Notes: a model not told the origin generated them from the sequence alone. A stretch of 64,000 nucleotides of DNA from an uncultured Porphyromonas sp. (GCA_905372565.1 CAJPPK010000005.1:21522-85521); one strand, 5' to 3'. Positions 25,890 through 34,607 are shown, counted from the stretch's first letter. Made by a program: numbers and translations.

Positions 25890-26687
25890 ATGGAGACGAA
25901 GCGCTCACACCTAGGGGCTCTCCTGGCAGCAGGGAGCTTATTCACTCGCTTGCCCTTCTGGCGCCTGAGAGAACTTACACGAGAGGACTACGAAGATGCC
26001 TTGAGTTGGTGGCCGGTGATAGGGCTTGTCACGGGCGGAGTCCTAGCAGGGAGCTTCTGTCTATATAGCCTTGTCTTACCTCCGGAGGTCGCTTTAGTCT
26101 TAGCCCTAGTATCTCGCCTCTTCCTAACGGGGGGCTTCCACGAAGATGGGCTAGGGGATTTCTTCGACGGTTTCGGAGGTGGACGGACGAAGGAGCAGAT
26201 CCTCTCGATCATGAAGGATAGCCATGTCGGCTCCTACGCTGTGCTAGCCTTCGTCCTCTACTACCTCCTCTACTGGAGTAGTGCCAGCTCTATCCCTGGG
26301 GATCACCTCCCTCTCGTCCTCCTAGCCTGTGATGTGACGGGAAAATGCTTCTCTCTCTTACAGGTGCAGCTCTTGCCCTATGCTCGCCAGACGGAGGAGT
26401 GTAAGGTGGGGGTGGTCTATCGTCAGGTGAGCTGGCTACCACTTCTCATCGGGATAAGCCTGCTCATAACGACGCAGGGGCTAGCCTTTTCTTGGCTCTT
26501 CGTTGAGCACTTCTACATCGTACTGCCGTTTGCTCTCCCGTTACTGACGAGCCTAGGCTTGATCTTCTACCTACGTAAGCGGATCAGGGGCTATACGGGA
26601 GATACCTGTGGTGCACTCTGTCTGCTCTGCGAGCTCGCGGCTCTTCTGAGCTACACGATATTCGCCCACATGATCACGATCTACTGA
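25890..26687 (+). CDS. cobS: Adenosylcobinamide-GDP ribazoletransferase (cobalamin synthase)
   Basis: 265 aa from ATG 25890, placed 4 bp after the GH92 stop; the longer frame overlaps GH92 and is rejected. Motifs: SLFTRLPFW, WWPVIGLVTGG, FLTGGFHEDGLGDFFDGFGGG, TKEQILSIMKDSHVGSYAVLAF, all CobS hallmarks, in a multi-span inner-membrane protein with GYTGDTCGALCLLCELAALL near the end. It joins alpha-ribazole to adenosylcobinamide-GDP in the last stage of B12 assembly or salvage. Overlaps the phosphatase gene as TGATG. Confidence 0.95.
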   Translation: METKRSHLGALLAAGSLFTRLPFWRLRELTREDYEDALSWWPVIGLVTGGVLAGSFCLYSLVLPPEVALVLALVSRLFLTGGFHEDGLGDFFDGFGGGRTKEQILSIMKDSHVGSYAVLAFVLYYLLYWSSASSIPGDHLPLVLLACDVTGKCFSLLQVQLLPYARQTEECKVGVVYRQVSWLPLLIGISLLITTQGLAFSWLFVEHFYIVLPFALPLLTSLGLIFYLRKRIRGYTGDTCGALCLLCELAALLSYTIFAHMITIY

Positions 26688-27244
26688 TGCGTCTTCACCT
26701 CATTAGGCATACGGCACCGAACGTACCCGCTGGACTCTGCTATGGGCAGTCGGATGTACCACTGGCTAGTACCTTCGCCGAAGAGGTGGTTGATGTACAA
26801 AGACGGCTGGGCGCTCTCCTCGAGGGGAGAGCACCCAGCCGTATCTATTCCAGTCCGTTCTCTCGCTGTACGCAGCTAGCGGAGGCCTGTGGCTATGCTA
26901 CGCCTCTACTAGATGAGAGGCTCATGGAGCTGAACTTCGGGGCTTGGGAGCTCTGTCGCTTTGACGAGATCACGGATCCCCAGCTACAGTGCTGGTATGA
27001 TGACTACCTCTACGAAGCTCCCACGGGAGGAGAGAGTTTCTACCAGCAGACACAGCGGGTCGCTGATTTCTTGGATGAGCTACGTGCGGAGTTGGCCAAC
27101 GAAAACTCCCCCGAAGGTGAAGTTCTCATCTTCACACACGGGGGAGTTCTCCTAGGAGCAGGTATCTGGGCTGGACTTTTCACCCTAGCGGAGGCCTTCG
27201 ACCACCGCTCGCCCTATGGGGCGATCCTTACCTTAGAAATCTAA
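26687..27244 (+). CDS. cobC: Histidine phosphatase, probable alpha-ribazole phosphatase
   Basis: 185 aa. Phosphohistidine motif LIRHT with His8 as nucleophile, YSSPFSRCTQLAEA, LMELNFGAWE and FTHGGVLLG with the second active-site His. Generic for the branch, but the start overlaps the cobS stop, which points to dephosphorylation of alpha-ribazole phosphate. cobU and cobT are not in the window. Converges on gmk with a gap of only 9 bp. Confidence 0.88.
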   Translation: MRLHLIRHTAPNVPAGLCYGQSDVPLASTFAEEVVDVQRRLGALLEGRAPSRIYSSPFSRCTQLAEACGYATPLLDERLMELNFGAWELCRFDEITDPQLQCWYDDYLYEAPTGGESFYQQTQRVADFLDELRAELANENSPEGEVLIFTHGGVLLGAGIWAGLFTLAEAFDHRSPYGAILTLEI

Positions 27245-27253
27245 TCGGTTGAT

Positions 27254-27853
27254 CTAAGCGCCGAGGAAGCTACGTATTGTCTCGTAGAACTCCTGATAAC
27301 AGCGCTCGAGATCGTCATTGACGAGGATCCGATCGAAGCGGTTCGCAAAGCTAAGCTCATGCTCGGCCTTGGCTAGACGCTCCTCGATGACCTCCGCACT
27401 GTCGGTCTGGCGACCGGTGAGGCGACGTCGTAGCTCCTCCAGCGAAGGAGGCTGGATGAAGAGACTCAGTGCCTGCGCTCCGTAAGCCTCCTTGATATTC
27501 ACCCCGCCGACACAGTCTACGTCGAAGATGACACGTATCCCCGAGGCGAGCTTGCTATCCACTTCGCTCCGCAACGTCCCGTAGTAGCGTCCAGGATAGA
27601 CTTCTTCGTATTCGAGAAAGTCGCCTCGCTCGATGCCTGCACGGAACTCTTCGGGGCTGAAGAAGTAGTACTCGACCCCCTGTCGCTCAGCTCCACGGGG
27701 AGAGCGACTCGTGGCTGAGACGGAGAAGCTAAGCCCCAGCTCAGGATGCTCAGCTAGCAAGCGCCCGATGAGGGTACTCTTGCCCGTCCCCGATGGTGCA
27801 GAGATGATGATGAGACTGCCTGTGTGGCTGTCCCCTGAGGTAGGGCTATTCAT
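27254..27853 (-). CDS. gmk: Guanylate kinase
   Basis: 199 aa. P-loop SAPSGTGKST at 18-27, SRSPRGAERQGVEYYF (GMP-binding region), FLEYEEVYPGRYYGT, VIFDVDCVGG and RRLTGRQTDS: complete family set. Converts GMP to GDP. Its start lies inside the last codons of recA (8-bp overlap), so it is co-translated with the recA message. Confidence 0.97.
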   Translation of the reverse strand: MNSPTSGDSHTGSLIIISAPSGTGKSTLIGRLLAEHPELGLSFSVSATSRSPRGAERQGVEYYFFSPEEFRAGIERGDFLEYEEVYPGRYYGTLRSEVDSKLASGIRVIFDVDCVGGVNIKEAYGAQALSLFIQPPSLEELRRRLTGRQTDSAEVIEERLAKAEHELSFANRFDRILVNDDLERCYQEFYETIRSFLGA

Positions 27854-28958
27854 CGTCCTCGTCCTCGTCTTCGGACTTACCGCCCTTCTTTTTCTTCTTG
27901 TCCTTCCCGACGGAGCCTTCCTTGAGCTTAGCCATCACCTTCTCGGTCAGCTCTTCGAGGAGCTCGGGATTCTCTTCGATGGTCAGCTTAGCATTGTCCT
28001 TTCCTTGACCGAGCTTCACGGTACCATAGCTGTACCATGAGCCACTCTTCTTGATGATGTCGGTCTCTTCGGCGATGTCGACGATCTCTCCTAGACGAGA
28101 GATACCCTGTCCGTAGAGGATCTCAAAGACGGCGGTGCGGAAGGGAGGGGCGACCTTGTTCTTGACGACCTTCACACGGGTGATGTTACCATAGACTTCA
28201 TCACCATCCTTCAGTGCCGTAGAGCGACGGATGTCTAGGCGAACGGAGGCATAGAACTTAAGTGCGTTACCACCCGTAGTAGTCTCCGATGGTCCGTACA
28301 TATTGCCCCCGATCTTCTCACGTAGCTGGTTGATGAAGATACAGGTGGTGTTTGACTTCGAGATTGCCCCCGTGATCTTGCGTAGCGCCTGGGACATCAG
28401 ACGGGCTTGTAGACCTACACGAGCTTCACCCATATCGCCCTCGATCTCAGCCTTAGGCACTAGGGCCGCCACAGAGTCGATGATCACGAGGTCAACAGCT
28501 CCCGAGCGGATCACTTGCTCGGCTATATCGAGCGCCTGCTCCCCATTGTCGGGCTGGGAGATGTAGAGCTCCTCCATGTCTACGCCAAGGGCTTCGGCAT
28601 AGATAGGGTCGAAGGCGTGCTCTGCATCGATGATCATGGCCTTCCCGCCCTGCTTCTGTACTTCGGCGATAGCATGGATGGCCAGCGTGGTCTTACCTGA
28701 GGATTCTGGACCATAGATCTCGATGATACGTCCTCGAGGATAACCTCCGACGCCGAGAGCAGCATCGAGAGTGATCGATCCCGTAGGGATCACATCTACT
28801 TCGGTCGTAGGGCGGGCGGCCATATTGATGACGGTGCCCTTACCATAGGCCTTCTCTATCTTGGCTAAGGCGGTCTCTAGGGACTTTTTCTTTAGATCTG
28901 CGGGCGAAAGCTCCTTGTCTTTACCCTTGATGACACGTTCTTTGATCTCTTCACTCAT
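27846..28958 (-). CDS. recA: Recombinase RecA
   Basis: 370 aa. Walker A GPESSGKT at 83-90; ALKFYASVRLDIRR, NQLREKIGGNMYGPSETTTGGNALKFYAS (L2 region and neighbours) are present. The C-terminus is a Lys run then an all-acidic tail (SEDEDEDDE), the acidic tail known to regulate RecA loading. No SOS box was recognised upstream. Likely second gene of bcp-recA-gmk, with 40 bp after bcp. Confidence 0.98.
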   Translation of the reverse strand: MSEEIKERVIKGKDKELSPADLKKKSLETALAKIEKAYGKGTVINMAARPTTEVDVIPTGSITLDAALGVGGYPRGRIIEIYGPESSGKTTLAIHAIAEVQKQGGKAMIIDAEHAFDPIYAEALGVDMEELYISQPDNGEQALDIAEQVIRSGAVDLVIIDSVAALVPKAEIEGDMGEARVGLQARLMSQALRKITGAISKSNTTCIFINQLREKIGGNMYGPSETTTGGNALKFYASVRLDIRRSTALKDGDEVYGNITRVKVVKNKVAPPFRTAVFEILYGQGISRLGEIVDIAEETDIIKKSGSWYSYGTVKLGQGKDNAKLTIEENPELLEELTEKVMAKLKEGSVGKDKKKKKGGKSEDEDEDDE

Positions 28959-28998
28959 AAGTAGGAGGGTAGGGGATGATCCTGGGTAGATCCAGGGA

Positions 28999-29457
28999 TT
29001 AGTTCTTCAAAATTTGGCTGGCGTGCTCCTTCGTCTTGACTTCCTTGCCTCGGAGGATACGCTCGATACGATGATCGGCATCGATGACGAAGGTCGTTCG
29101 CTCGGTGCCCATATATTTTCGTCCGTACATACTCTTCTCGATCCAGGTGCCGAAGAGCTCGTTGAGCTGGACATCGGTATCTGCGATCAGACGGAAGGGG
29201 AGGCTGTGCTTCTCGCGGAAGCCTTGGTGGCTCTTGGCAGAGTCACGGCTGACGCCGATGATCTCATAGCCTGCCTCCCGGAGCTCGCTGTATCCATCCC
29301 GGAGACTACATGCCTGTGCGGTACATCCGGAGGTATTATCCTTGGGGTAAAAGTAGAGGATGATCCTCTTACCAGGGTACTGTGAGAGACGGACTTCTTG
29401 TCCATCTTGGTCGAGTCCCAGTAGGTCGGGGACGAGGTCTCCTATTGTCAATGCCAT
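28999..29457 (-). CDS. bcp: Thioredoxin-dependent peroxiredoxin, BCP/PrxQ type
   Basis: 152 aa. Peroxidatic Cys45 and resolving Cys50 in KDNTSGCTAQACSLRD, the same positions as in E. coli Bcp. It reduces hydroperoxides with thioredoxin. First gene of the bcp-recA-gmk unit, so an oxidative-stress gene shares transcription with DNA repair. Promoter box TATATTTG is about 45 nt upstream. Confidence 0.96.
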   Translation of the reverse strand: MALTIGDLVPDLLGLDQDGQEVRLSQYPGKRIILYFYPKDNTSGCTAQACSLRDGYSELREAGYEIIGVSRDSAKSHQGFREKHSLPFRLIADTDVQLNELFGTWIEKSMYGRKYMGTERTTFVIDADHRIERILRGKEVKTKEHASQILKN

Positions 29458-29477
29458 AAGTTTGATTTGTTTGCTTT

Positions 29478-29702
29478 ATGCTCCTTGAGGGAGCTTATTA
29501 TACAAATATACGTAAATGCGAGGAGACCTATAGGGTCGCTCTGCTGAAGCCCTATCGGGAGCAAAGAAAATCGCTAGCAAAGCACCTAGATACAGGTGAT
29601 ATGCTAGCGATGATCTTATGGAGTAGTAGGAAGTCTGCCGAGCGATACGACGCAGAGAGACTTCGAGTGCGATCTATCCTCGTAAGGGAGGGCTTGCTGT
29701 GA
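29478..29702 (+). CDS. Doubtful small ORF, 74 aa
   Basis: An open frame, MLLEGAYYTNIRK to LVREGLL, with no family I recognise and weaker codon bias than its neighbours. Its first 33 bases overlap the bcp promoter on the other strand. It fills the gap between bcp and rpsU. It may be a decayed gene or chance; listed for completeness only. Confidence 0.2.
   Translation: MLLEGAYYTNIRKCEETYRVALLKPYREQRKSLAKHLDTGDMLAMILWSSRKSAERYDAERLRVRSILVREGLL
29503..29510 (-). promoter_or_regulatory. -7 promoter box for bcp-recA-gmk
   Basis: TATATTTG on the minus strand, 46 nt before the bcp ATG. Confidence 0.65.
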
Positions 29703-29771
29703 GATAGCTGGACGATGAAGGGAACTCAAGGGTTCAGCTAGGACAAGGGCGGAGGTGCTCCGCTCTAGCGA

Positions 29772-29966
29772 CTACTGTTCTTCAGCCTGCTGTAGCTGCT
29801 TGACGTAGATGGCCTTCTCCATCTTCTTACGACGAGCAACTGAAGGCTTGATGAAGGCCTGACGAGCACGTAGCTGACGTACTGCACCGGTCTTCTCAAA
29901 CTTGCGCTTAAATCTTCTCAGAGCCTTCTCAATGTTCTCGCCCTCTTTTACTGGAACTACGATCAT
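29772..29966 (-). CDS. rpsU: 30S ribosomal protein S21
   Basis: 64 aa, basic. MIVVPVKEGENIEKALRRFKRKFEKTGAVRQLRARQ is the S21 signature, followed by FIKPSVARRKKMEKAIYVKQLQ. It is needed for mRNA-16S pairing in many bacteria; in Bacteroidetes S21 takes part in occluding the anti-Shine-Dalgarno region, in line with the missing SD sites here. Single-gene unit. Confidence 0.96.
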   Translation of the reverse strand: MIVVPVKEGENIEKALRRFKRKFEKTGAVRQLRARQAFIKPSVARRKKMEKAIYVKQLQQAEEQ

Positions 29967-30042
29967 AATACTGTTACTTATCTTATTGTTTATAGTTTCT
30001 CTTCTGGAAGGAGCCTAGTTGTCCCCAAGCTCCAATGAGCCA

Positions 30043-30050
30043 CAAATTTA
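30043..30050 (-). promoter_or_regulatory. -7 promoter box for rpsU
   Basis: TAAATTTG on the minus strand, 76 nt upstream of the rpsU ATG. Confidence 0.6.
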
Positions 30051-30119
30051 CAAAGACTTTGCTGAATAAGCAAGCCGACCTACCCTCCCGAGCTCAATAT
30101 CAGCACCTTCCCTCATCTA

Positions 30120-30245
30120 AGGCAAACGTCTCTCGATGGGCTACTCGTGGCTTCGCTCGAGGAGGGCTAACCTCCTCGCTGGCGAAGGTTAGGCTTTGCT
30201 TCGGCAGAGCTTTACCTTTCCTCAGGCTAAGGTCTACGTTTGCCT
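30120..30245 (+). repeat. Family 3 repeat, locus H, with terminal inverted repeats
   Basis: Bounded by 10-bp inverted repeats AGGCAAACGT (30120-30129) and ACGTTTGCCT (30236-30245). Inside, 22-bp units start at 30186 (AGGTTAGGCTTTGCTTCGGC), 30208 (decayed) and 30230 (AGGTCTACGTTTGCC), with an inverted CTAACCT / AGGTTAG pair before the first. The boundaries resemble those of a miniature inverted-repeat element. Confidence 0.75.
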
Positions 30246-30349
30246 CATTAAATCTAAGGCTAGAGCTTCGGCACAAAATAAGGTCGCTGAAGTCCCCGCC
30301 TACCGCGGGCACCTCAGCGACCTGATGAGTGGAGTGTGGAGCTGGCTTC

Positions 30350-31024
30350 TTAGCGTCTCTGGAGCTGAGCTTCTACAGCTCGTAGCTCAGCCTCGGTGTC
30401 GATTTCGAAGATCTCTGCAGGGAGGCAATCGATCTCCATCTGTCCCTGAAGCTGGAGGACTGCATCATCCCAGAAGAGCTCCTTGAAGTCTCCTCCTTGG
30501 ACTAGCGACTCGATACGGTCTTTGATCAGCAGAGCATCGGCCTTCGTCCAGTAGGAGATACCTGAAAGGATGTAGCCCGTGCCGTCTTGGGGGCGAATCT
30601 CTTTGACACGATCCCCATCAAGGATAAGCCCCCATTCTCGCTGATAATTCTCCCTGTAAGCAGCAAAGTAGGTAGAGCGATTGAGACCGACTTTTAGGCA
30701 GTTGGTCGGCATATAGACATCCCCCTCCAAGACGAAGGTATCCCCAAATCGCTCCCGCACGAGGTAGAGCGAGTAGATATTGTTATAGACGTCGTACTGA
30801 TCATTATGCACGAGCTCGACCCCATAGCGCTCTTTGAGGTAGTCGAGGCGATCCGCTCGGTAGCCCGTGACTAAGGTGATGTCCTTGATACCGACTTCGT
30901 GGAGGAAGCGAATCTGCTGCTCGACCATAGGAGTGCCTAGCACGGAGACGAGGCACTTAGGACGATCATTAGTCAGAGGTCGTAGGCGGGAGCCTAGTCC
31001 CGCAGCGAGGATGATGGCATTCAT
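30350..31024 (-). CDS. licC: LicC-like nucleotidyltransferase (CTP:phosphocholine cytidylyltransferase)
   Basis: 224 aa. Intact nucleotidyltransferase signature LAAGLGSRLRPLTNDRPKCL with the conserved Lys23, then VTGYRADRL and VLEGDVYMPTN (metal-binding Asp). In lic loci this enzyme makes CDP-choline from phosphocholine. Last gene of the operon, 5 bp after the DMT transporter. Sugar-nucleotidyltransferase activity is possible from sequence alone; the operon decides for LicC. Confidence 0.85.
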   Translation of the reverse strand: MNAIILAAGLGSRLRPLTNDRPKCLVSVLGTPMVEQQIRFLHEVGIKDITLVTGYRADRLDYLKERYGVELVHNDQYDVYNNIYSLYLVRERFGDTFVLEGDVYMPTNCLKVGLNRSTYFAAYRENYQREWGLILDGDRVKEIRPQDGTGYILSGISYWTKADALLIKDRIESLVQGGDFKELFWDDAVLQLQGQMEIDCLPAEIFEIDTEAELRAVEAQLQRR

Positions 31025-31029
31025 TGGTG

Positions 31030-31998
31030 TTATTTGTTCTCGTTCTTGGAGGATAAGGAGCCATAGCAGACCCCAAGGAGGATGATGAGACTACCTAGGA
31101 GTACCCAAAGAGAGGGTGGCTGATCAAGGAAGAGTGCTGCGAGGATCACTCCCCACACGGAGTAGGTGACGTTCAGCCCTAGTGCTCTTGCAGGACCGAT
31201 CGTGTCAATGGCGGTATACCAAGCCAAGAAGGAGCTCATTCCTATAAAGGCCGTCAAGAGGAGAAGTGCCGTAGGGTGAGAGATTGTGAAGAGTTGCTGG
31301 AGAGACTCTGCTTCTGTGCCATTCATCCAGAAGGTGAAGACCGAGATGATCACGAGGTAGGCGATGGCAGAGGTAGACTCTCGGATCAGAAGAGCTGTCG
31401 GAGGAGCTATACCATCAGCACGCATCCCATAGGCACAGACGACGCTCTCGGAAGCCCAGCCTACTGCCGCTAGGCCAGCAAAGAGGAGGCTATTCCATGC
31501 GAAAGATCCCATGGAGCCCTCTTCGGGAGAGTAGGCCGTTAGAGCGATCCCTAAAAGGCAGAGGCTGAGTCCTATCCAGGTGCGGCGTCCTACCTTTTCC
31601 TTCAAGATGAGGACAGAGAGGGCTGCTCCGAGGAGAGGGTAGCAGGCTGTGACGGTTGTAGTCACCGCAACTCCTGCCGTAGCAATAGAGAGAAGATAGC
31701 AGGTCATAGCTACAGGACCTCCGAGTAATGCCCCGAGCATACAGTAGAGGGCATCTCGCTGCTTGAGAGCTATTCGGATCTCCTTGAGTCGACCTCGTAG
31801 TAGCAGTAGCAAGAGCAACCATAGGGCAGCAAACCCATCATGGAGCATACTTACAGTGAGAGTCGTAGCGAGGGTATCGCTCCCAAGAGCAAGGAGTACA
31901 AACGATATCAAGAGAGCATCGATCCCCCACGATAGCCCAGAGAAAGCTCCTGCTAGGATCCCTCGGGTCTGCTTGATCGCTGGTAGTAACCTAGCCAT
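31030..31998 (-). CDS. licB: DMT/EamA-family transporter, LicB-like choline importer
   Basis: 322 aa with about ten membrane segments in two EamA halves (AGAFSGLSWGIDALLISFVLL; SLLFAGLAAVGWASESVVCAYGM; the second half ends SLWVLLGSLIILLGVCYG). LicB proteins of lic1 loci belong to this superfamily and import choline. It overlaps the choline kinase gene by 8 bp and is followed 5 bp later by licC. Substrate is inferred from context. Confidence 0.82.
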   Translation of the reverse strand: MARLLPAIKQTRGILAGAFSGLSWGIDALLISFVLLALGSDTLATTLTVSMLHDGFAALWLLLLLLLRGRLKEIRIALKQRDALYCMLGALLGGPVAMTCYLLSIATAGVAVTTTVTACYPLLGAALSVLILKEKVGRRTWIGLSLCLLGIALTAYSPEEGSMGSFAWNSLLFAGLAAVGWASESVVCAYGMRADGIAPPTALLIRESTSAIAYLVIISVFTFWMNGTEAESLQQLFTISHPTALLLLTAFIGMSSFLAWYTAIDTIGPARALGLNVTYSVWGVILAALFLDQPPSLWVLLGSLIILLGVCYGSLSSKNENK

Positions 31999-33598
31999 AA
32001 TGTTCCTCCCAAAGCTTAATATTTGTCAGGGCACGAGCATAGCGATCTGACCCATAAGAGCCGAAGTCTTCTCCTTCGGCCTCCTTAATATCTGTCCAGA
32101 GAGACCAAAGGAGATCCATCAAGATCTGGTAGATAAGGATCTTCTCAGGACTATCTTTGGGAGTACCCTCAGGGAAGTACTGGGCAAAGAAGTAAGCCTT
32201 GGCCTCTTCGCTGAAGCGACTTTCTAGGAAGAGAGCTGCGATATCCCAGTGTGGATCGTTCATGCCCGAGTATTCCCAGTCGATCAAAAAGAGCTCTCCC
32301 GTCGTAGAGATGATGAAGTTCTCAGGGACGAGGTCGTTGTGACAGGGTGCTAGTGTGACGCCGAGCTCATTGATGCGGGCTTGTAAGGCTGGGACGATAT
32401 CTAGGTTCTTTGTGCTCCCAGCTCGAGAAGCGTAGGTGGTAGTTAAGGTATGCTCATACTTCCTTAGCTCAGTGAAACCATTGAAGTCATTGCTTAGACG
32501 GAAGGAGGCGCCATGGAGGAGGCGTAGTATCGTAGCAATTTGCTTGAGGTTTTGGAAGCGTTGTATGGTCGCTTGTCCCAGAGCCTGTGCCCCTGGAATG
32601 AAGTCAGCTAGCTTGATACCAGATTCAGCACTGAAGTAGCGTATCGGAGGGTTAATGCCAAGCTCACTTGCTAGAAGGGAGTTGACTTGCTCATTGCTTC
32701 TGTCGACCATCGTCTCAGATCCAGCTCCCGGGAGTCGAAGGACGTAGAGCTTATCTGCGTACTCGACCTTGAAGTTCTTGTTTGACATCCCTCCGATGGG
32801 GCTAATCTTTACCTCTTGGGGAAGTACCTCCGTCTCAAAGATCTTAGAGAGGTGCTCACAAAGATTCTCTAGGTTTAATGGATTCTCTTTACGGATAAGT
32901 CGTGGATAGGTATAGTTAATGAGGTGGTGTAAGTCAGCCTCGGTGTCTACATCCCCCCAGATAAGGTCGGAGAAAAATAGGGTTGGCCGTCCTAGTGGAG
33001 TGGTGACGTCTAGGAAGGCATACTCATAGTTGAGTAGGGGGTTAGTGGAGCGGTGCCATAGCTCTAGCATACGACCAAAGGTAGAGCGAGAGAGGCGTAT
33101 GATCCCCAAGAGTTCGCCTGCTATGGAGGAGAGCTGATGCCTATCCTTGCTGACTTTGAGTAGATACTTTTGCTCCAGCTCTACGAAGGCTTCGTCTCCA
33201 CTCCCTGACTCTTCTGTGAGGCATAGGCAGTCGGGGAGTGCAATCTCCGTCAGTTCTTCAAGTACACGTGCCTCATAGAAGGTATCACCCTCGATAAGTA
33301 GGAAGTCTTCGTCGATCAAACCTTCCAGCCGAGCTAGGGATCCCATTGACGCCGTGAAGGCATAGTCAGGGTTCTGTACAAGCTGTATTCGTGAGTCCTT
33401 TTGGGAGTAGGGGGTGAAGAGCTCGGCCTGATAGCCTGTGACGATGAAGATGCGCTTATAGTTGAGTTGCTCTAGGAGCGATAGAGTCCTACTTAGGAGG
33501 GTGACTCCCTCGGTGAGAGGCTCTAGAGGGTAAGGCGTCTGGCGCTGATGCTCTCGGCGTGCTGCGAGAATTACAGCTGTGGATAGACGAGTAGACAT
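31991..33598 (-). CDS. Choline kinase (LicA-like) with N-terminal degenerate nucleotidyltransferase domain
   Basis: 535 aa, two domains. Residues 1 to about 245 follow the LicC fold (FIVTGYQAEL, FLLIEGDTFYEARVLEEL), but the catalytic LAAGxGxRL...PK loop is replaced by LAARREHQRQTPYPLEPLTE, so it is probably not active. From about 255 it is a LicA/choline-ethanolamine kinase: GGMSNKNFKVEYADKLYVLRLPG (ATP loop), catalytic HND at 420-422 (CHNDLVPENF) and IDWEYSGMNDPHWD from 439. Joined LicC-LicA proteins are known in oral treponemes. Operon position: after licD (11 bp), overlapping the transporter. Confidence 0.88.
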   Translation of the reverse strand: MSTRLSTAVILAARREHQRQTPYPLEPLTEGVTLLSRTLSLLEQLNYKRIFIVTGYQAELFTPYSQKDSRIQLVQNPDYAFTASMGSLARLEGLIDEDFLLIEGDTFYEARVLEELTEIALPDCLCLTEESGSGDEAFVELEQKYLLKVSKDRHQLSSIAGELLGIIRLSRSTFGRMLELWHRSTNPLLNYEYAFLDVTTPLGRPTLFFSDLIWGDVDTEADLHHLINYTYPRLIRKENPLNLENLCEHLSKIFETEVLPQEVKISPIGGMSNKNFKVEYADKLYVLRLPGAGSETMVDRSNEQVNSLLASELGINPPIRYFSAESGIKLADFIPGAQALGQATIQRFQNLKQIATILRLLHGASFRLSNDFNGFTELRKYEHTLTTTYASRAGSTKNLDIVPALQARINELGVTLAPCHNDLVPENFIISTTGELFLIDWEYSGMNDPHWDIAALFLESRFSEEAKAYFFAQYFPEGTPKDSPEKILIYQILMDLLWSLWTDIKEAEGEDFGSYGSDRYARALTNIKLWEEHYG

Positions 33599-33609
33599 AG
33601 TAAGGTAGG

Positions 33610-34506
33610 TTAGCGAAGGTCTTGGTGTTGTTGCTTTGCCAATCGGACTGCATCCTTAGCTTCCCAGCGGTGATCTAGGTCTACGAAATAGCGTCCATGG
33701 AGAGATGCTCTTTGCTCAACAGGAGGGAGCTCCATGTAGTCTCCATATTGACTACGTAGGTAGGCGTCGTACCCTTGAGGCATACTGACAGTAAAGTCCT
33801 CGAATGGCATCTCTATGGGTGTGCCAAACCAATCCTTTTCGAAGATCTCGTGAGGACGAGTGAGCTCAAGTCCATAGCAGAAGGCTTTATCTCCTTGGAT
33901 CTGAAGGAGGGTGTCTAGGGTTCGCTGAGCTTTACGCCAGAGCTGACGGCGGAAGGGCTTACAGTAGAGAAGCTGATAGCCTAGAGCTAGCGATCCACGT
34001 AGGAACCCATGCTGCTTGATACGACCTCTGACTAATCCCCAGCTAAACCGCTCCTGAGCTTGGGTATAGGACTGGATGATGCGGCGATAGTGATTGGCTC
34101 GCTGGGCAATCTCCTCATAAGACCCAGAAGTGTAGTCTAGAGGGAAGATGTCTATGTATACCCCGAATACGAAGGGATAGGCTGACTCCTCTAAGATCGT
34201 CGTTCGCTTATCGGCAAACTTGGTGAATGGTAGGTAATAGCCATCGACTCCAAGCTCGACGACCTCATAGTTAGCATATTTACCTTGTAGATTACGACTG
34301 AGAGCGATGAACCTGTTGTAGTTCTCTCGATCCATATATACGTCGATGTCGTCATCCCAGGGGATCATCCCTTTATGGCGTACTGCTCCGATAGCTGTGC
34401 CACCGCAGGCGTAATAGGTAAGGTCATGCTCCTTGCAGAAGGAGATGAAGGTCTTCATCGTTTGGAGTAGGACTTCTTTGTACCGTACTTCCTCTGTTTT
34501 ATCCAT
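33610..34506 (-). CDS. licD: LicD-family phosphocholine transferase
   Basis: 298 aa. The LicD core is unmistakable: YYACGGTAIGAVRHKGMIPWDDDIDVYM with the DDDID metal site, then INIFPLD-like VYIDIFPLDYT. LicD enzymes move phosphocholine from CDP-choline onto LPS or teichoic-acid sugars. No signal peptide; cytoplasmic face of the membrane. First gene of the operon behind a strong promoter. The target glycan is not identifiable here. Composition of this and the next three genes is visibly more AT-rich than flanking genes. Confidence 0.92.
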   Translation of the reverse strand: MDKTEEVRYKEVLLQTMKTFISFCKEHDLTYYACGGTAIGAVRHKGMIPWDDDIDVYMDRENYNRFIALSRNLQGKYANYEVVELGVDGYYLPFTKFADKRTTILEESAYPFVFGVYIDIFPLDYTSGSYEEIAQRANHYRRIIQSYTQAQERFSWGLVRGRIKQHGFLRGSLALGYQLLYCKPFRRQLWRKAQRTLDTLLQIQGDKAFCYGLELTRPHEIFEKDWFGTPIEMPFEDFTVSMPQGYDAYLRSQYGDYMELPPVEQRASLHGRYFVDLDHRWEAKDAVRLAKQQHQDLR

Positions 34507-34574
34507 AGGGGTAGGGAGATAATTTGAATTCTTTTGGAGACTGGGTTCTGGAATGCTAGCCCTTTACGAGAAGC

Positions 34575-34607
34575 AAAGATACAAAAGCTTAGGGGGACGA
34601 ATCAAAC
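34575..34607 (-). promoter_or_regulatory. Promoter of the lic operon
   Basis: Minus strand TTTG (34607-34604), 21-bp spacer, TATCTTTG (34582-34575); 68 nt leader to licD. No tetranucleotide phase-variation repeats, which lic1 loci of Haemophilus carry, are present in the leader or the first codons. Confidence 0.85.

Larger units (their letters stand above)
29967..30349. other. Intergenic region between rpsU and licC-like gene
   Basis: Carries the rpsU promoter box (30043-30050) and the largest Family 3 element (30120-30245). Open frames here are repeat-derived and not credible genes. Confidence 0.8.

Noticed and set aside
30035..30486. Overlapping plus-strand frames near rpsU/licC
   Set aside because: They cover the Family 3 element and run antisense into licC; no family resemblance.
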